From NCBI GenBank assembly GCA_022559845.1, contig CM040128.1, positions 74,277,247 to 74,341,246 on the forward strand: a stretch of DNA of 64,000 nt, in the 5' to 3' direction. Shown piece after piece: positions 18,873 to 30,587 of this stretch (its first letter is position 1; each line of letters begins with the position of its first letter). The stretch comes from Amorphophallus konjac. Lineage: Eukaryota > Streptophyta > Magnoliopsida > Alismatales > Araceae. The translations under genes were made by a program, and so were the position numbers. Under the pieces are notes generated by a model. That model did not search any database. It was not told where the DNA came from and was given only the letters and a program-made list of their open reading frames with translations.

Positions 18873-20570
18873 TTATTGATTGAATGGGGGCACCGGAGCG
18901 TGGTACAGTCTCAAGTGCCTTCCATTAAGAGGCAGGAATTGAACTTCCCCGCGGTGGTTGACAATTACATAGGGAGAGCCTTCGTAGACTTGTTGGACTA
19001 CGTAGGGTCCGAGCCAGTTCTCATTCAGTTTTCCCTTGGGGTTGGCAGCCATGACGTCTCTTCTCTTGACCATGACAAGGTCACCCTTCTTGAATTCACG
19101 TTCCTTGACGAGCTTGTCAAAGGCACGCGCTATTCGGGCCTAGTAGACCTGAATGTTCTGTTGGGCCTGAAGCCGCTTTCCTTCCAGGCTGGAGAGCTCT
19201 TCGAGCCTTCGCTCGACGTTGGTCTGCCCTTCATGGACAAGGCCGTGCTGAATGGCGACTCTGAGGAAGGTATCCCCAATTCAATGGGGATGATTTCCTT
19301 CGAGCCGTATACTAGAGAGAAAGGCGAGCAGCCTGTTGGGGTCTTGTATACGGTTCGGTACGCCCATAGCGCCTCATACATCTTCTCCTCCCAGTCCCTT
19401 TTGTTAGAGCTTACAATCTTGGCCAGGAGGGTGCAGAGTGTCTTATTAAAAGCTTCGGCCAGCCCATTAGCCTATGGATTGTAAGGAGTCGATGTCCTGC
19501 AATCAATTTTATATTTTTCTGCCAGCCGATAGACCTTCTAGTTGCGGAAGTGGCTACCGTTGTCTGACACAATCCTGTCAGGCACGCCAAACCGGAATAT
19601 GATGTTACGGCGGACAAACCTGGCCACGATCTCTCCGGTGACCTCCCTTAAGGCGACATCCTCTGTCCAACGGGAGAAGTAGTCGGTTGCCGCCAGAATG
19701 TATTTGCAGCCGACGGATGACGCGGGTAAAGGACCCACGACGTCTGTTCCCCACTGGGCAAACGGCCAACTGGGCACGGTTGGATGCAGCTGCACGGGTG
19801 GCCTTCTGGGTATGGTGGCATGCTCCTGACACTTCTGACACGACTTAGCGTATTTGTAGCAGTCATCAAACATTGTCGGCCAGTAGTATCCAAGCTTCTT
19901 TATTTCAATCTGCATTTTTGGTCCCGCTTGGTGTGCACCAGCTGTCCCGGCATGGACTTCCTTCATGACCCTCCAGGCCTCTTCAATGAAGAGACATCGA
20001 AGGAGTAGCTTCTGTTTGGCGTCGACCACAATTCAGAATAATACTCTGTTTCAGAACTCATAGGAGTCCTTGGTTCTGGTTAGCTTGATCTTCTCTTCTC
20101 TTCGTTTGGGTAGTTGCCGGTATTTGAACCACTGCATCAGGGGGTCTCTCCAGTCAGGTAGGCCGACGGCTTCTGCTACAGTGACTTCTAGCTCTTCTTC
20201 TTCTGGTTCTTCTTCTATCATGCTGGGCACTTGGCGTTGATTTATTACTTGGATATTGAGAGATCAATCTGGCGGCACTGCTAGTGAGCTTGCCAATTTT
20301 GCCAAGGCGTCGGCTTGTGCGTTCTCCCCTCTGGCGACGTGGCCTATCTCGAGGAGGTAGAACCGCTCCATGAGCCCCTTTGCCTTAGTGTGATAAGGGA
20401 GCAACTCAGGTTTCTGGACGTGGAAATGCCCCTGGACCTGCTTGACGACCAGCATCGAGTCGCCGAATACTTGGAGCATTTTGATCTCCATTTGGAGGGC
20501 CACCTGGAGGCCGATGATCAGAGCTTCATACTCTGCTTCATTATTTGTTCAAGGCATGCTAATGCAGCAG
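18873..20570 (-). pseudogene. pol: Outer Tat pol 3' part: second RNase H and integrase, broken
   Basis: Minus-strand continuation of the polyprotein cut by the inner Tat. 20570-20267: second RNase H (NNEAEYEAL, QVFGDSMLV, ADALAKLAS). 20029-19541: integrase zinc region (HAGTAGAHQAG..CQKCQEH) and core with GTDVVG and SDNGSHF. 19500-18873: rest of core and C-terminal domain (KKGDLVMVKRRD..LNGRHLRLYH). Damage: stop codons at 20264-20266 (TGA), between 20263 and 20030, at 19538-19540 (TAG), just before the ANGLAEAF motif and near 19135, plus a frameshift near 19270. The third catalytic residue of the integrase core, normally Glu before NGLAEAF, reads Ala. Not functional. Confidence 0.85.
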
Positions 20571-20575
20571 GAAGT
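20571..20575. repeat. TSD GAAGT, left copy (inner Tat)
   Basis: GAAGT precedes TGTTGACACC at 20576 and recurs at 59814-59818 after the 3' LTR. Confidence 0.97.
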
Positions 20576-21061
20576 TGTTGACACCTTGAAAATGAACAGA
20601 GGTGGAAGCAGAATTGAAAAGGGAAGTCAGACCTACAGTGAAAGATCACTGATGAAGCTCGTCAACCATCTACCCGGTCGAAGTCTTTTCAGACTGAAGC
20701 TGATGTCCGGTCTTGTCACCGTTCGGCTGACAATGCTGATGAAACATACCCGGTTTTGTCATCGTTCAGATGGCAATACTGATTAAACCCCAGTTTGTTC
20801 ACTGATGGAACCTCAAGAAGATCTCAACAAAGTCATGTCGCTACTAAAGAGGCCTTATTCGGTCTTGATGGAAATCAATTCAAATAAGAAAGAGAATCCT
20901 AAGGCACGTGTGAGGCCTAAAGGCACCAGATGGGCCGGCCGTTTGGGCTTCTGAGATTAGCGCCGGGAACCTCAACGAGGGGCCACTTGTCGTGCCGGGA
21001 GCTGTGTCGAACGGAATGAGCCACACCGACTGCCCTCCACCGAGAGGACGGGAGGATGGGG

Positions 21062-21071
21062 TCTATAAAAA
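21062..21071 (+). promoter_or_regulatory. TATA candidate 1, inner Tat 5' LTR
   Basis: TCTATAAAAA, 486 bp into the LTR. AATAAA about 390 bp downstream at 21453 would suit the end of R. Conserved in the 3' LTR at 56629-56638. Confidence 0.6.
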
Positions 21072-22079
21072 CAAACCCTCTTTGAAATGAAAAGGGGATC
21101 GAGGTCGGGCGGTGGATCAAAAAGAAAGAAAAGAGAAGAAACCTACAGAGAGAGAGAGCCTCCTCCGCTGAAAAAAAAGAAAGAGAGAAGAGATCAATCC
21201 CAAGGGAAGAAGCTCCAGGTGGGCATCCGGGGAGGGAGAGGAGTCAATGCTCCGCCCTCCCCCATGTTTTCTTTTCTTCTGCTTCATGTAATCATTCAAG
21301 TTTTGTTTCGATTCCTTGAATGTAGCCGGGATATCTCGGCGTCTGTCTTATCCCCTTTCCCTCACTCTCTCCCTGTGATCGGTCTAAGTCTTGAAATGAT
21401 GTATCGCCTGTGTTTTCTTACTATGTATCTTCCCTGATGGATGTCGTAAAATGAATAAATATGATGGGCTACAGTTCAAGCCTGATTTTGATTCCTCTGA
21501 AGCTCTATCATCTTTCTTCGTGTTATCTATCTTCTCTCAGACTAGTAGCATGCTGATCCCCTTCCCCAGTGGATTAATGATCTGCCGATTCGTTTGTTTT
21601 CTTTTCGTTGCAGCACTGTCCGTGCTTATCTCAGAGCCCGGGACAGACCATCCCTTGGCTTCCGGGATGATGCCGTGCTATGCAATGATCGAAGATTGTG
21701 AGACTCCGGAGTTCTAAGTGCTTATACTTTGTCCGTTGGCATCGTCGAAATCGCCTCTGGGTCCAGAGATAGTCATCTGTTGGCTCCCAGGGCGATGAAT
21801 GACCATATCAAGGTTGTCCCTAGGGCCCTGCGTGATAATGGCGATAGATGGGGGCCTCCAGACCTCGGCCTCCCCAAATCCCTCCTGAACCCTGATGCCT
21901 CTATGAAGCCCAAACCTAATCCAGCTCAGATTTGATAACCTGATCAGTTTCGATTCCATAGAACCTGTTTGTTTCAGCCTGGATCATCATTAAATCCAAA
22001 ACAGAGTGTCGTAAAACCCTAAACCCATCTCGGTGCCCTCATCCATCTCGACCCCGTAAACAGTAAAGCAAGTGAATAG

Positions 22080-23380
22080 CCCTCGGCGTGAGTCTTCCCG
22101 CGCCGATAACCCCACCTCACCTACGCCGAGAGCTCCCCTTTGCCAGTTCCCGGCGCCCAAACAGTCCCCCACAAAGCAGCCTTCCCAGCGCGAAGCTTCA
22201 TGCGCCGAGAACCCCCACTTGTGTTTGCTTCCCGGCGCGCCGAATAGTATCCTAAGAAAAACCCTTCCCGGCGCGATGGTTTTGGCGCCGGGAACCACCC
22301 TTTTCCAAGCCGAGGGCCTCCTTAAGCCGTGAACCCTCCATCTCTTGAACCTTGGACGAAAATCCTTGCTATCATTGAAGAAACCCCACAGATACCCTTG
22401 TGAACTGCTCAGTATACCCTACATTCTATCAAGAATGCCTTGAGTCATCACATGCACTTCAGGGGCGACAATTAGTGGGAACGACTCCCCTTTTTCCACG
22501 TGGTTTCCCGAACTCGATCAGCTTTTATAACCTTAAGGACCAAGGAAGCTCTGCCACTACATAAGCTTCTACGGTCTCAAAAGGAATATCAAGATAGTGC
22601 TGCAAGCACATACAGGCGTCAGGGGCCCTATACCCCTCTGTTTTTGGCTTTCACCCCGGCATTCCGTGGGTGATCGTCTATCATTCTCTGGCAAATATCA
22701 AGTCCAGGGGAGGTGCTGTCAAAATTATCCCAGGATGACAGAGATGACATGAAACCTATCCCCGGGACCTTATCTATCAATGGTGACAGAGGCTCCCTAT
22801 ACTTCATTGTTCCCCTCCCAAACTTTTCTATGTTTCTGGCCTTCCTTGGGAACCTACACCGAAATAGGTTGAAGTCCAGTGAATTGAGCCATTTTGACTC
22901 CTTATGGCCCATTTGCTTCAACCCGATCATCATGAAACCCCAAAACAGAGTACCGTAAGCTCTGTTCTTATCCCGGCGCCCTCACACCTCTCGGCCCCGC
23001 TTACAGGGAACTGGATGAACAGCTCTCGGCGCCACTTTTCAGGCGCCGAGAACCATCTTGACCTCCTCCCCTGCGCGTCGGAAGCCCCTGCACCTTGGCC
23101 GCGCCGAGAACCGGCTTGGCCTTCTCCCCTGCGCGCCGGGATCCCCCCTTGGCATCTTCATGCGCCGAGAGCCTAACCCACTGGTATCTTTCTGGCGCCA
23201 GGAACCCTAACTCCTTGGCATCTTATGGCGCCGAGGACCTAACCCCTCCTTGGCATCGCATGGCGCCGAGAACACTACCCTCCTTCATGCAGAATGACAT
23301 TAACACCAACTTCCCGGCACCTCAAACAGTACCTCATGAAGAACCCTTCCCGGCACGGTGGTTTTCGCGCCGGGAACCTA
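22080..23380. repeat. GCGCCGAGAACC motif clusters in inner Tat 5' LTR
   Basis: At least 12 copies of a motif close to GGCGCCGAGAACC or its GGCGCCGGGAACC form occur in two blocks (about 22080-22300 and 22975-23380), spaced roughly 25-60 bp, often beside TTGGCATCTT. GGCGCC is itself palindromic. The clusters are repeated in the 3' LTR. Confidence 0.75.
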
Positions 23381-23637
23381 CATGCACACCCAACCTGCCC
23401 CAGGAGCCTACTCCTCCATACAATTGAACCCCCCGTCACTTTAATCAAGCCAATCCAGGGACGCCCATGAGTCATCATATCTGGCCCGGGGATAAATTTA
23501 AAAGGAAGTTAGACTCCCTTATGCTCCGCTATCCTATATCGGACTTATGAACAACCCCTTTTGCTCGCGAGGATTCTGTCACTGCATGAGTCCCGCCGGC
23601 TTTCCACAAAGGGAAAATCATACATTGCCCTATAGCC

Positions 23638-23646
23638 TATATATAC
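23638..23646 (+). promoter_or_regulatory. TATA candidate 2, inner Tat 5' LTR
   Basis: CTATATATACGGG about 600 bp before the LTR end, followed by a CT-rich stretch. It would give a long U3 and a U5 of about 0.5 kb. Which candidate is used cannot be decided here. Confidence 0.45.
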
Positions 23647-24252
23647 GGGTTGGGAGGTTGGACCTCTCTCTTTCTCTCGGCTTTCATCCCGACACTCCGT
23701 GAGTGATAGCCTATTTCCCTCTCGGCATAATCCAGATTAAGAGGAAATGCTGTCGAAATATTGATCGATGCTTTAAACCTACATCATGGTCGTGGCTCAC
23801 CTCGACCGTGATTGATATCTTCCATCTCCTGGTTCCCCCCTAAGCATAATTGTTTTGAACCGCCGATTCAACGATATGGTCTGTTTCTGTGGTTGATGTT
23901 ATTATCTTACCCGCCTCCCTGGCCCTGGTATGAAGTTTAAAATTAAGCATGTGAACATCTGTTCGCCTTATGAGGCCTCCTATTCCGGCGTTTAATCAAG
24001 GGTTGTCCTTCCTTGGAAGGGCGTAATTAACGTCATAGCCTTTATGGTATGGCGGACTTCTGATCCCGACTCAGACTTCACAATCGACTGACCAAGTCAA
24101 GTCGAGCGCACAATGAAATCGTCACGCATGTGACTGGCACGCCTAATAAATAGAAATAAGAGAAATTCCCGAATAAATAATAATATAATCAAATATCAAA
24201 AAATAAAAATAAAATAAAAAGAAAAGAGACCAAAATCCCGCGTCCACAAGTC

Positions 24253-24270
24253 TGGCACGCCCGGTGGGAC
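24253..24270 (+). other. Primer binding site of inner Tat
   Basis: TGGCACGCCCGGTGGGAC lies 5 bp after the LTR end. The TGG start and position fit a tRNA primer site. I do not name the tRNA; comparison with plant tRNA 3' ends would settle it. Confidence 0.8.
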
Positions 24271-24366
24271 CCAGTCTCCCTTCATCTCTACGCCAAAAAT
24301 AGGAGGCCCAGCGGGCCCCCCCCTCAAAATTCTGATTCCGTGTGCTTTCCTTATTTTCAAGAAACT

Positions 24367-26010
24367 ATGATAACAACAGAAATCGCGTCTGTGTGCTTCG
24401 ATAAGCAACCGGTCGACATGCACGTTCAGGAGGGATACCTGGCGGTACCACTGGCGTTTGGATCATTGCCCCCAGCTGTCGGGCTGCCCAACTGCTTGGG
24501 CGTCGTCTTCACCGACCTTCTGCAGGTCGATGACAATGAGCAAGGCACTGCTGCAAGTGCCCCGGTGAAGATCACTGACCAGAAGAATATCTTACCAGAG
24601 AAAACGGTCCCCACGGCCGTCGCCTGCTACGTCCATCATGTCCAAAAAAGGGACATGGTCCCTGCTGCTGCTCAGAAGGGGAGAAGAACCAACCGGAGGA
24701 GCCGGTATGTTGCTGTTGACCGTCGTCTTTCCAACTCCGGAAAGACCATGATGATTGGAGGTGTCCGGGCAAACATGAATGGTTGCCCAAGGGCGGTCAA
24801 GCCGGACGTGATCGTCCCGATGGTGCCCACTACCAACAGATTCCAGACTCTGGCCACCAGGCAGGCCAACTGGGAGGCTGATGAGAGGAAGCCGCTGGTG
24901 CCCAAGCCAGCAAAATACAAACAGGTCTGGCGACCGAAGAGGATTCAGAGCTGGGCTCCAGCTCGAGATGAGGAGAAGGCTGCTGAAGATGCTGTTGCCC
25001 GCTTCAGGGTAGGAAGCCGAAGAAGAGAGGGAAAAGAGACAAGAAATGTTGTTGCTGCTCGCCCCAAGGCCTGGGGCAGAAGAGATGAGAGAAATGATGA
25101 AGAAAGAAATTTGACTGCTGCTCGCCCCATGATGAGGGGCAGAAGGGATGAGAAGAAAGAAGACCTTACTGTCACCCGTCCCAGGGCTGGGGGCAGAAGA
25201 TGGCAAAGAAAGAAATATGATGCTGCTGTCAACTGCTGCCGAAACGGCAATGTGGGAATGAGCGAACCAGTCACGGTCGCCATCCCAAGAAGACCGAGGG
25301 CCTGTGCCAGACAGGCCGACTTGTTCAAATATTCCAAAGCCGAGCATTTGAATGCTCAGATAACAAGACTGGCCTATCAGCAGAGAAGCCAGGAAAGACT
25401 AATGCTCCAGCCTGAGCCACAGAGGCACAATTCTGAAGAGATGAAGCAGATAGTCCAAGACTACTTCCACTACCTGGGGAGCTCTGCCCTCGGTCAACAA
25501 AGACTATCCCGTGCCTTGGGCACCAGAGGTGAAGAAAAAGAAGAAACACTTCAAGAAATGATGATCGGAGCCTCTTCCTCCGATTCAAATCACTATGAAG
25601 AAGGTCTCAGGGCCGGATATGACAAAGAAGACCTGTACCGGGAAGAAGCCAAAGAAAGAATATCGGTCTTTGACCGGCTCAAATATCCTGACCAGGCCAA
25701 AAGAAAAGTTTGCAGGCAGAAGGGAAGAATGCAAATCTTCGCCTGTAACATGGCTGGAATCGCCAGGGGGCAGAATATGCTACCAACTCAGCCAGATGAA
25801 CTGCTCAGGCTGGCTACCAGACCAGGCCCCGTCACAAGAAGAGGTCAGGCTGCAAAAGATAAGATGAAGAATGATGAAGAAACCCGCAAGATCACCACCA
25901 TGACGGTCAATGTGGTGACAACAGAAGAAGAAGACAATCCCTTCGTTGATGATGCTGAAGGGACTTCAGAAGATATACAGATCCCATCGACTCTGGATCC
26001 CATGATCTAG
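24367..26010 (+). pseudogene. Inner Tat N-terminal basic region upstream of gag
   Basis: The first in-frame ATG after the primer site is 24367. The frame runs 547 codons to TAG 26008-26010 and the gag frame then continues in the same phase, so either one polyprotein was cut by this stop or this is a separate ORF read through. The protein is Arg/Lys/Glu-rich. Residues about 215-310 hold three or four repeats around AARPxxxGRRDE. No zinc knuckle or catalytic motif. Tat/Ogre elements can carry an extra ORF before gag, which this may match. Function unknown; nucleic-acid binding is suggested by composition only. Confidence 0.65.
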
Positions 26011-28382
26011 ATGATGTTTAGAAGATATCAACAGGAGATCAGTGCTCTCAGAAGACAGCTAAATGAGAGGCAGGAAGCCACACCGGTCTCCAAGCAAGCC
26101 AAGCCTGTGGGGCATACTTCCAGCTCAACAGATACGGCTATCCCAGCTAATCCTCTCCTGGCTGATAAGGGCAAAGCACCGAGCCAACCTGTTCCACAGC
26201 AAATAGTAGCTCAGCCCTCTGCGTCTCAGACACAGCCTACCGCGCCCACCTTGCGCGCCACTGCGATGACAACTCCTCATAGTCAGCAACAAGCTCACTT
26301 CTTCCCAGAAGACATAGATCCAGCCGTAGCCCACAAGCTGATGATTGAAAGAATTGTGGAGATGAAGCTGTCTGAGAAGACTGGTGATGATGTTAGTACC
26401 TATGATGTGTACAAGGTGCCATATCCTCTCCAATATGCTGCTAAGAGACTACCTCCAGGCGTCAGTAAGCCGCCTAAGTTCGAAAAATTTAACGGCCAGG
26501 GCTCCCCCAGAGAGCATATAGCTTACTACACCACAATCATGGGCGACCTGGCAGTCGACGAAGCTTATCTGCTTAAGTTCTTTGGCTCATCCCTTACTGG
26601 GTTAGCCTTTGAATGGTATTCAAGCCTGCCAGCTGGATCGGTGGTTGATTGGCCTGATATGCAGAGAAAATTCCGCGATAGATTTCATGTCACTGAGAGA
26701 GAAATCACAATAGCAGAGCTATATGCAACCAGGCAGAAGCAAGATGAGACTGCACTGGACTACATCAAAAGATGGAGGAACTTAGCCATGAGATGCAGAA
26801 GACCCCCTCATCAAGAAGATGCAGTGCAGATATGTAAACAGAGCCTCAGGAGAGAGGTGCTAGAAAAGATGATTGGTGCAGATGTCAGAACATTTGACTG
26901 ATTGAACAATATAGTGGCGGAGGTCGAGACGTTCCTGTCTAAGCGTCCAACCGCCAATGCTCCAACTATGCCGAAAGGGAAATCTAGTGATCGACGACCA
27001 TCACACTCTGAGGCCAACACCGTCGATTTCAGAACCTTCGAGCAACAGAAGGGGAAGAAAGGGGCAGATGAAGCTCCCCCACTGGCAGATACAGCAGAAA
27101 GAAAAGATAAAGTCTCTCTGAGAGACAAGATGAGAAAAGCATATTCCTTCCCAAAAGATAAGACGGCCGCACTGTTCAACTGGGCATACAAATTCAATAA
27201 GGTAACATTGCCTGAACCCAAAGGACCAGCAGATGCAGCAAAGAAAGAGGATCCGTTGTTCTGTTCATTTCACCGTGCGCTGGGGCACGCAATTGAAGAT
27301 TGTTATGTCTTCAAAGATATCATGGAAGGAATGGTCAAGAAAGGTGAGCTGCAGCTGGGAGATTACCAGGTAAAGCCGCCCCATCCACATGAGCCTCCAC
27401 CCTGGAGAATGGCTGCCAATATGGTCTCAGTCTACCAACAGCTGCCCAAGGAAGCCATTGAAGAATGCACCAAGCATACCTATGAAGCTTGCTTCCTCAC
27501 CCCACAGAAGGATCAGGAAGGATGGCAGATGATACCCATAAAAAGCAGAAAGAAGATTCCTGCAGCCAGTACCAGCGGAGCAGTTATCCGAGGTGTTACC
27601 CCAAGGCCCGAGCCGCCTCCAATAAAGCCAATATGGCATACAGCTGAGACCGGACCAGTCATCCGGATCCCTACTCACAACCGGAGGAGACAAACTCCCC
27701 TCCCTACACATAAAGAAGTAAGCCCTGCAGCCAGGCGTCTGCAGCAATATATTAATGAGCTTGATGAGTACGAGCAGAAGAAGCCCAAGCATCTGCTGAT
27801 GAAAGACTGTATACTCTAGGAACAGCACGAAGAATTGAAAATCAAAGAGCATCCAGAGGCAGAACAAGAAAAAGCTGAGAATGAACTCTTCTGGGGGTAG
27901 GAGCTAGCAAAGCCAAATTCCCAGAAGAAGAAGAAACGACCCAAGTCCAAGAAAGGAAAGAAGGTCACGACAGTATAATGTAACACTCTGTCGGTACTCT
28001 TTTCCTTGCCCGGGGAGGATGATGAGCCAGAAGCATCCAACGCTCCGCTAGAAGCTAACCATGCCGAAGCCTCTACCTCGGCCCATGCAACACGTTCTGG
28101 GAGAAGATGGGGGCGCCCACCACCAGCCAACCATAATATTATGTTCAGAGGGGAGCAACCCTATCAAATCCCGGAACCAGAGATACGAGGTGTCCAGGTT
28201 CCTCCCCCTGCCAGTCTGTACCAAGACAAAAAGAAGGCAGATGAAGCCCCTTCATTCCTGGAGTTCCTGTCCAGCTTAGAAAACGAGCAACCGGCTCATA
28301 CTGCTCCAGCTAAAAGTAATAAATGCCAGCAGACAGCAGCTAGAAAGCAGAAACAGCATGAAGAAAATGAAGAAAGTAACCC
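26011..28382 (+). pseudogene. gag: Inner Tat gag, broken by four stop codons
   Basis: Same frame as the preceding region and as pol. A short coiled coil (RYQQEISALRRQLNE) opens it. A Retrotrans_gag-type capsid domain spans about 26470-26790 (AFEWYSSLPAGSV.DW). A variant zinc knuckle, CSFHRALGHAIEDC (CX2HX4HX4C), lies near 27262. A Lys-rich stretch and linker lead into the protease. Stops: TGA 26899, TAG 27817, TAG 27898, TAA 27976; I see no frameshift. Reading is then interrupted by the solo LTR at 28383 and resumes at 30588. Gag would form the particle and bind RNA; this copy cannot make it. Confidence 0.88.
28378..28382. repeat. TSD AACCC, left copy (solo LTR)
   Basis: AACCC before TGATGCGGG at 28383, repeated at 30583-30587. 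Removing the insert rejoins the gag-pol frame. Confidence 0.92.
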
Positions 28383-30582
28383 TGATGCGGGATGGGACCA
28401 CGGACACGACAAGCTCGCGATCGTCCCTTAACGAGGGAAGCGTCGGACGTGCACGGTTGAGAAACCGGCAAGAGCTAGGGTGGTCGGCTCGCACTTTCGT
28501 GCCCGGATCGGGTCACGGGACGGTCTCGCTCACTCTCTCGCAGCAGCGGTGATATGAAATTATAGCAATCTAGGTCCTAAAACATGCTCTCTAGCAGTGG
28601 CATAAACAAGCATATATGAAATAAGCGAAATGCCAAGTGTAGGAGCGAAGACGATACCTCCACGCACTCGGCGTGGGGACGACGGGCCCGGCCGAACTCG
28701 TGCTCCCGGGACGGTTAATACATGAATAGTACAGCAATGGAAATATACCCACTCCACGCAGGGAGGTAAAGGGCGACACAACGGGGCCCGGGAGGACCGA
28801 ATACGGGTTGACGGGCGGCTTTCCGCGTAGCTTCGGCAGCACTCGAACTAGTGACGGTGGGGCCCACGTGCTATCCGGAGGGACCGTGTGGGACCCGGTG
28901 TCACCACTGTGGTGGGGACACTGGTGGAAGTGATCCCCGGACTGGCGGCACGCTGGAACGTCGCCCGGAGGTCGGGCGGCTCCGATCGGCACCCGTCGGG
29001 TTTGCTGTCCACGGACTGGTGGTTGCTGTTTTACAGCGCGCGCTCCGGCGAGAATGGGCGCTGCGATCAGCCCCAATGTCAAATCAACACGGGACTGGCG
29101 CCGTTGGAAAGCTAGCTTGAAGTTCTTCAACCTAGGCCCAAAGATCTGGCCTGGATCTGCTCGGAACTTGACTTATGGAATTTTCAATCTTCTGTTGTAC
29201 AGTAACCGAAGACTCAGACCTGCAGAGAATGTGACTGTGGATTGCCTTTGACCGTGAGGTAGACATTCGAATCTGGGGTTCAGTTCTTCAGCAACGTTGT
29301 GGGAAATTGAGTTGGGAAGACAGCAAAATTGGTTTGGACACGTTTGGATGTGTCTATGATTTTCTGTGATTTTTTCACTGGATGAAGGTCGGATCTGGGA
29401 TCTGACTGAAAGTACTGTAGCTCCGGTAGAACATGAATTATTAAAAATAGGTAGAGGGATGATAAAAAGTTAAGAAAAATTGTGGTGGTAGGGGACGATG
29501 GACAGAAAACCCAGTTAAATTGGGAGGTCTAACATAAATCAAAAGGGTGGTCTAAGGTGGAGAACGCAAGGCTACTGTCACTGTAGACAGTGACAGAACA
29601 GATCTGAGATAGAGGGTTGAACGAAATGGGAAAAATATGAAACAGTGGCTTTTGAACCTGGATTTTTTTGTGGAGAAAGGGATAGAAGATAGGAACCAAC
29701 CCTCAAAATGTCAAGTCGATCAGAACTCGTGGCTGGCTTCAGGAATTCACGAACCACACCTTTATCTAGCAGGATAGAAAACCGAAGATGATCCCGTGGC
29801 GGCTCGAAGGCGGCACGAACGGCGGCGGCGGCGGCACAAACGATCACCGAAGGTTGAGAGGGGAGGAAGGAGATAGAATCCACTCTAGATCTGGGGTTGG
29901 GGAAGGAAGAACACCAAGGGAGGAGAGAGGGGCGCACCAAGCTTCAAGAACACTCACAAATTTTCTGATTTTTCCTTGAATTTCTCATGAAAATACAACA
30001 TTATATATGACTCCAATCAAATCTAATATGGACCCTTGGATCAAGGGTTGGGGATTGAATGGCTGATATGAGGTGTGAATAACACACCAAATACAATTTT
30101 TTAATCTACCTTGACCATCTCCATTCAACCTTAGACTAATTACATTCAAACTCCACCTAATACACACCAACCAAGCCTAATAAGGCCAAAAGAGGGGGCG
30201 CCCCCTTCATGGGCCTCTCTTGGGCCTAGGCTGGTCCAAGGCCAGCCAACCCAATCCATAACCCATGCTTGGTCCATGGATTCTCCCATCTAGATAGCCC
30301 ATGAGAGGGAGTGGCCCAATTGGGCCTTAAATGGCTATTATGGTCCATAAGGGTGGCATAAGGTCCAATATGATAATCACTCCTAATAGACTCTACTAAG
30401 GCAACCTAGTAATGGACTCTTCCTAGAAATGTGGCCCAATGGCTTAATGAAGCCTTACAAAGAGAGCCCAAATGAAAGAAATCAAAAATTACACACTTTC
30501 AAGCCAATACAACCCATAATACACACCTATACAAGCTAATATACACTAATACTCATCCCATAAGCTCATGATGTCCTCATCA
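28383..30582 (-). mobile_element. Solo LTR (2200 bp) inside inner Tat gag-pol
   Basis: Read on the minus strand it starts TGATGAGGACATCA and ends CCCGCATCA, with 5-bp TSDs AACCC. There is no internal coding region and no second LTR, so it is a solo LTR left by LTR-LTR recombination. A TATA box (TCATATATAA on the minus strand) lies at 30001-30010, followed by a pyrimidine-rich leader with a short (GCC)n run near 29825. The terminus resembles the composite family (TGATGAGAACATCA), but the rest does not match by eye, so it is a related or convergent family. Confidence 0.88.
30001..30010 (-). promoter_or_regulatory. TATA box of the solo LTR (minus strand)
   Basis: TCATATATAA on the minus strand, about 575 bp from the LTR start, followed by CT-rich leader sequence. 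Confidence 0.5.
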
Positions 30583-30587
30583 AACCC
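30583..30587. repeat. TSD AACCC, right copy (solo LTR)
   Basis: Matches 28378-28382. Confidence 0.92.

Larger units (their letters stand above)
20576..24248 (+). repeat. 5' LTR of inner Tat (3673 bp)
   Basis: Starts TGTTGACACC, ends CGTCCACA before the primer site. It has a TATA candidate at 21062 with AATAAA at 21453, a second TATA candidate at 23638, and two clusters of GCGCCGAGA-type motifs (about 22080-22300 and 22975-23380). Its counterpart is 56142-59813. Confidence 0.95.

Noticed and set aside
20917..24340. Assorted ORFs in the inner Tat LTR, repeated at 56482-59043
   Set aside because: Both sets come from LTR copies; no domains, GC-rich motif clusters and many frame conflicts.
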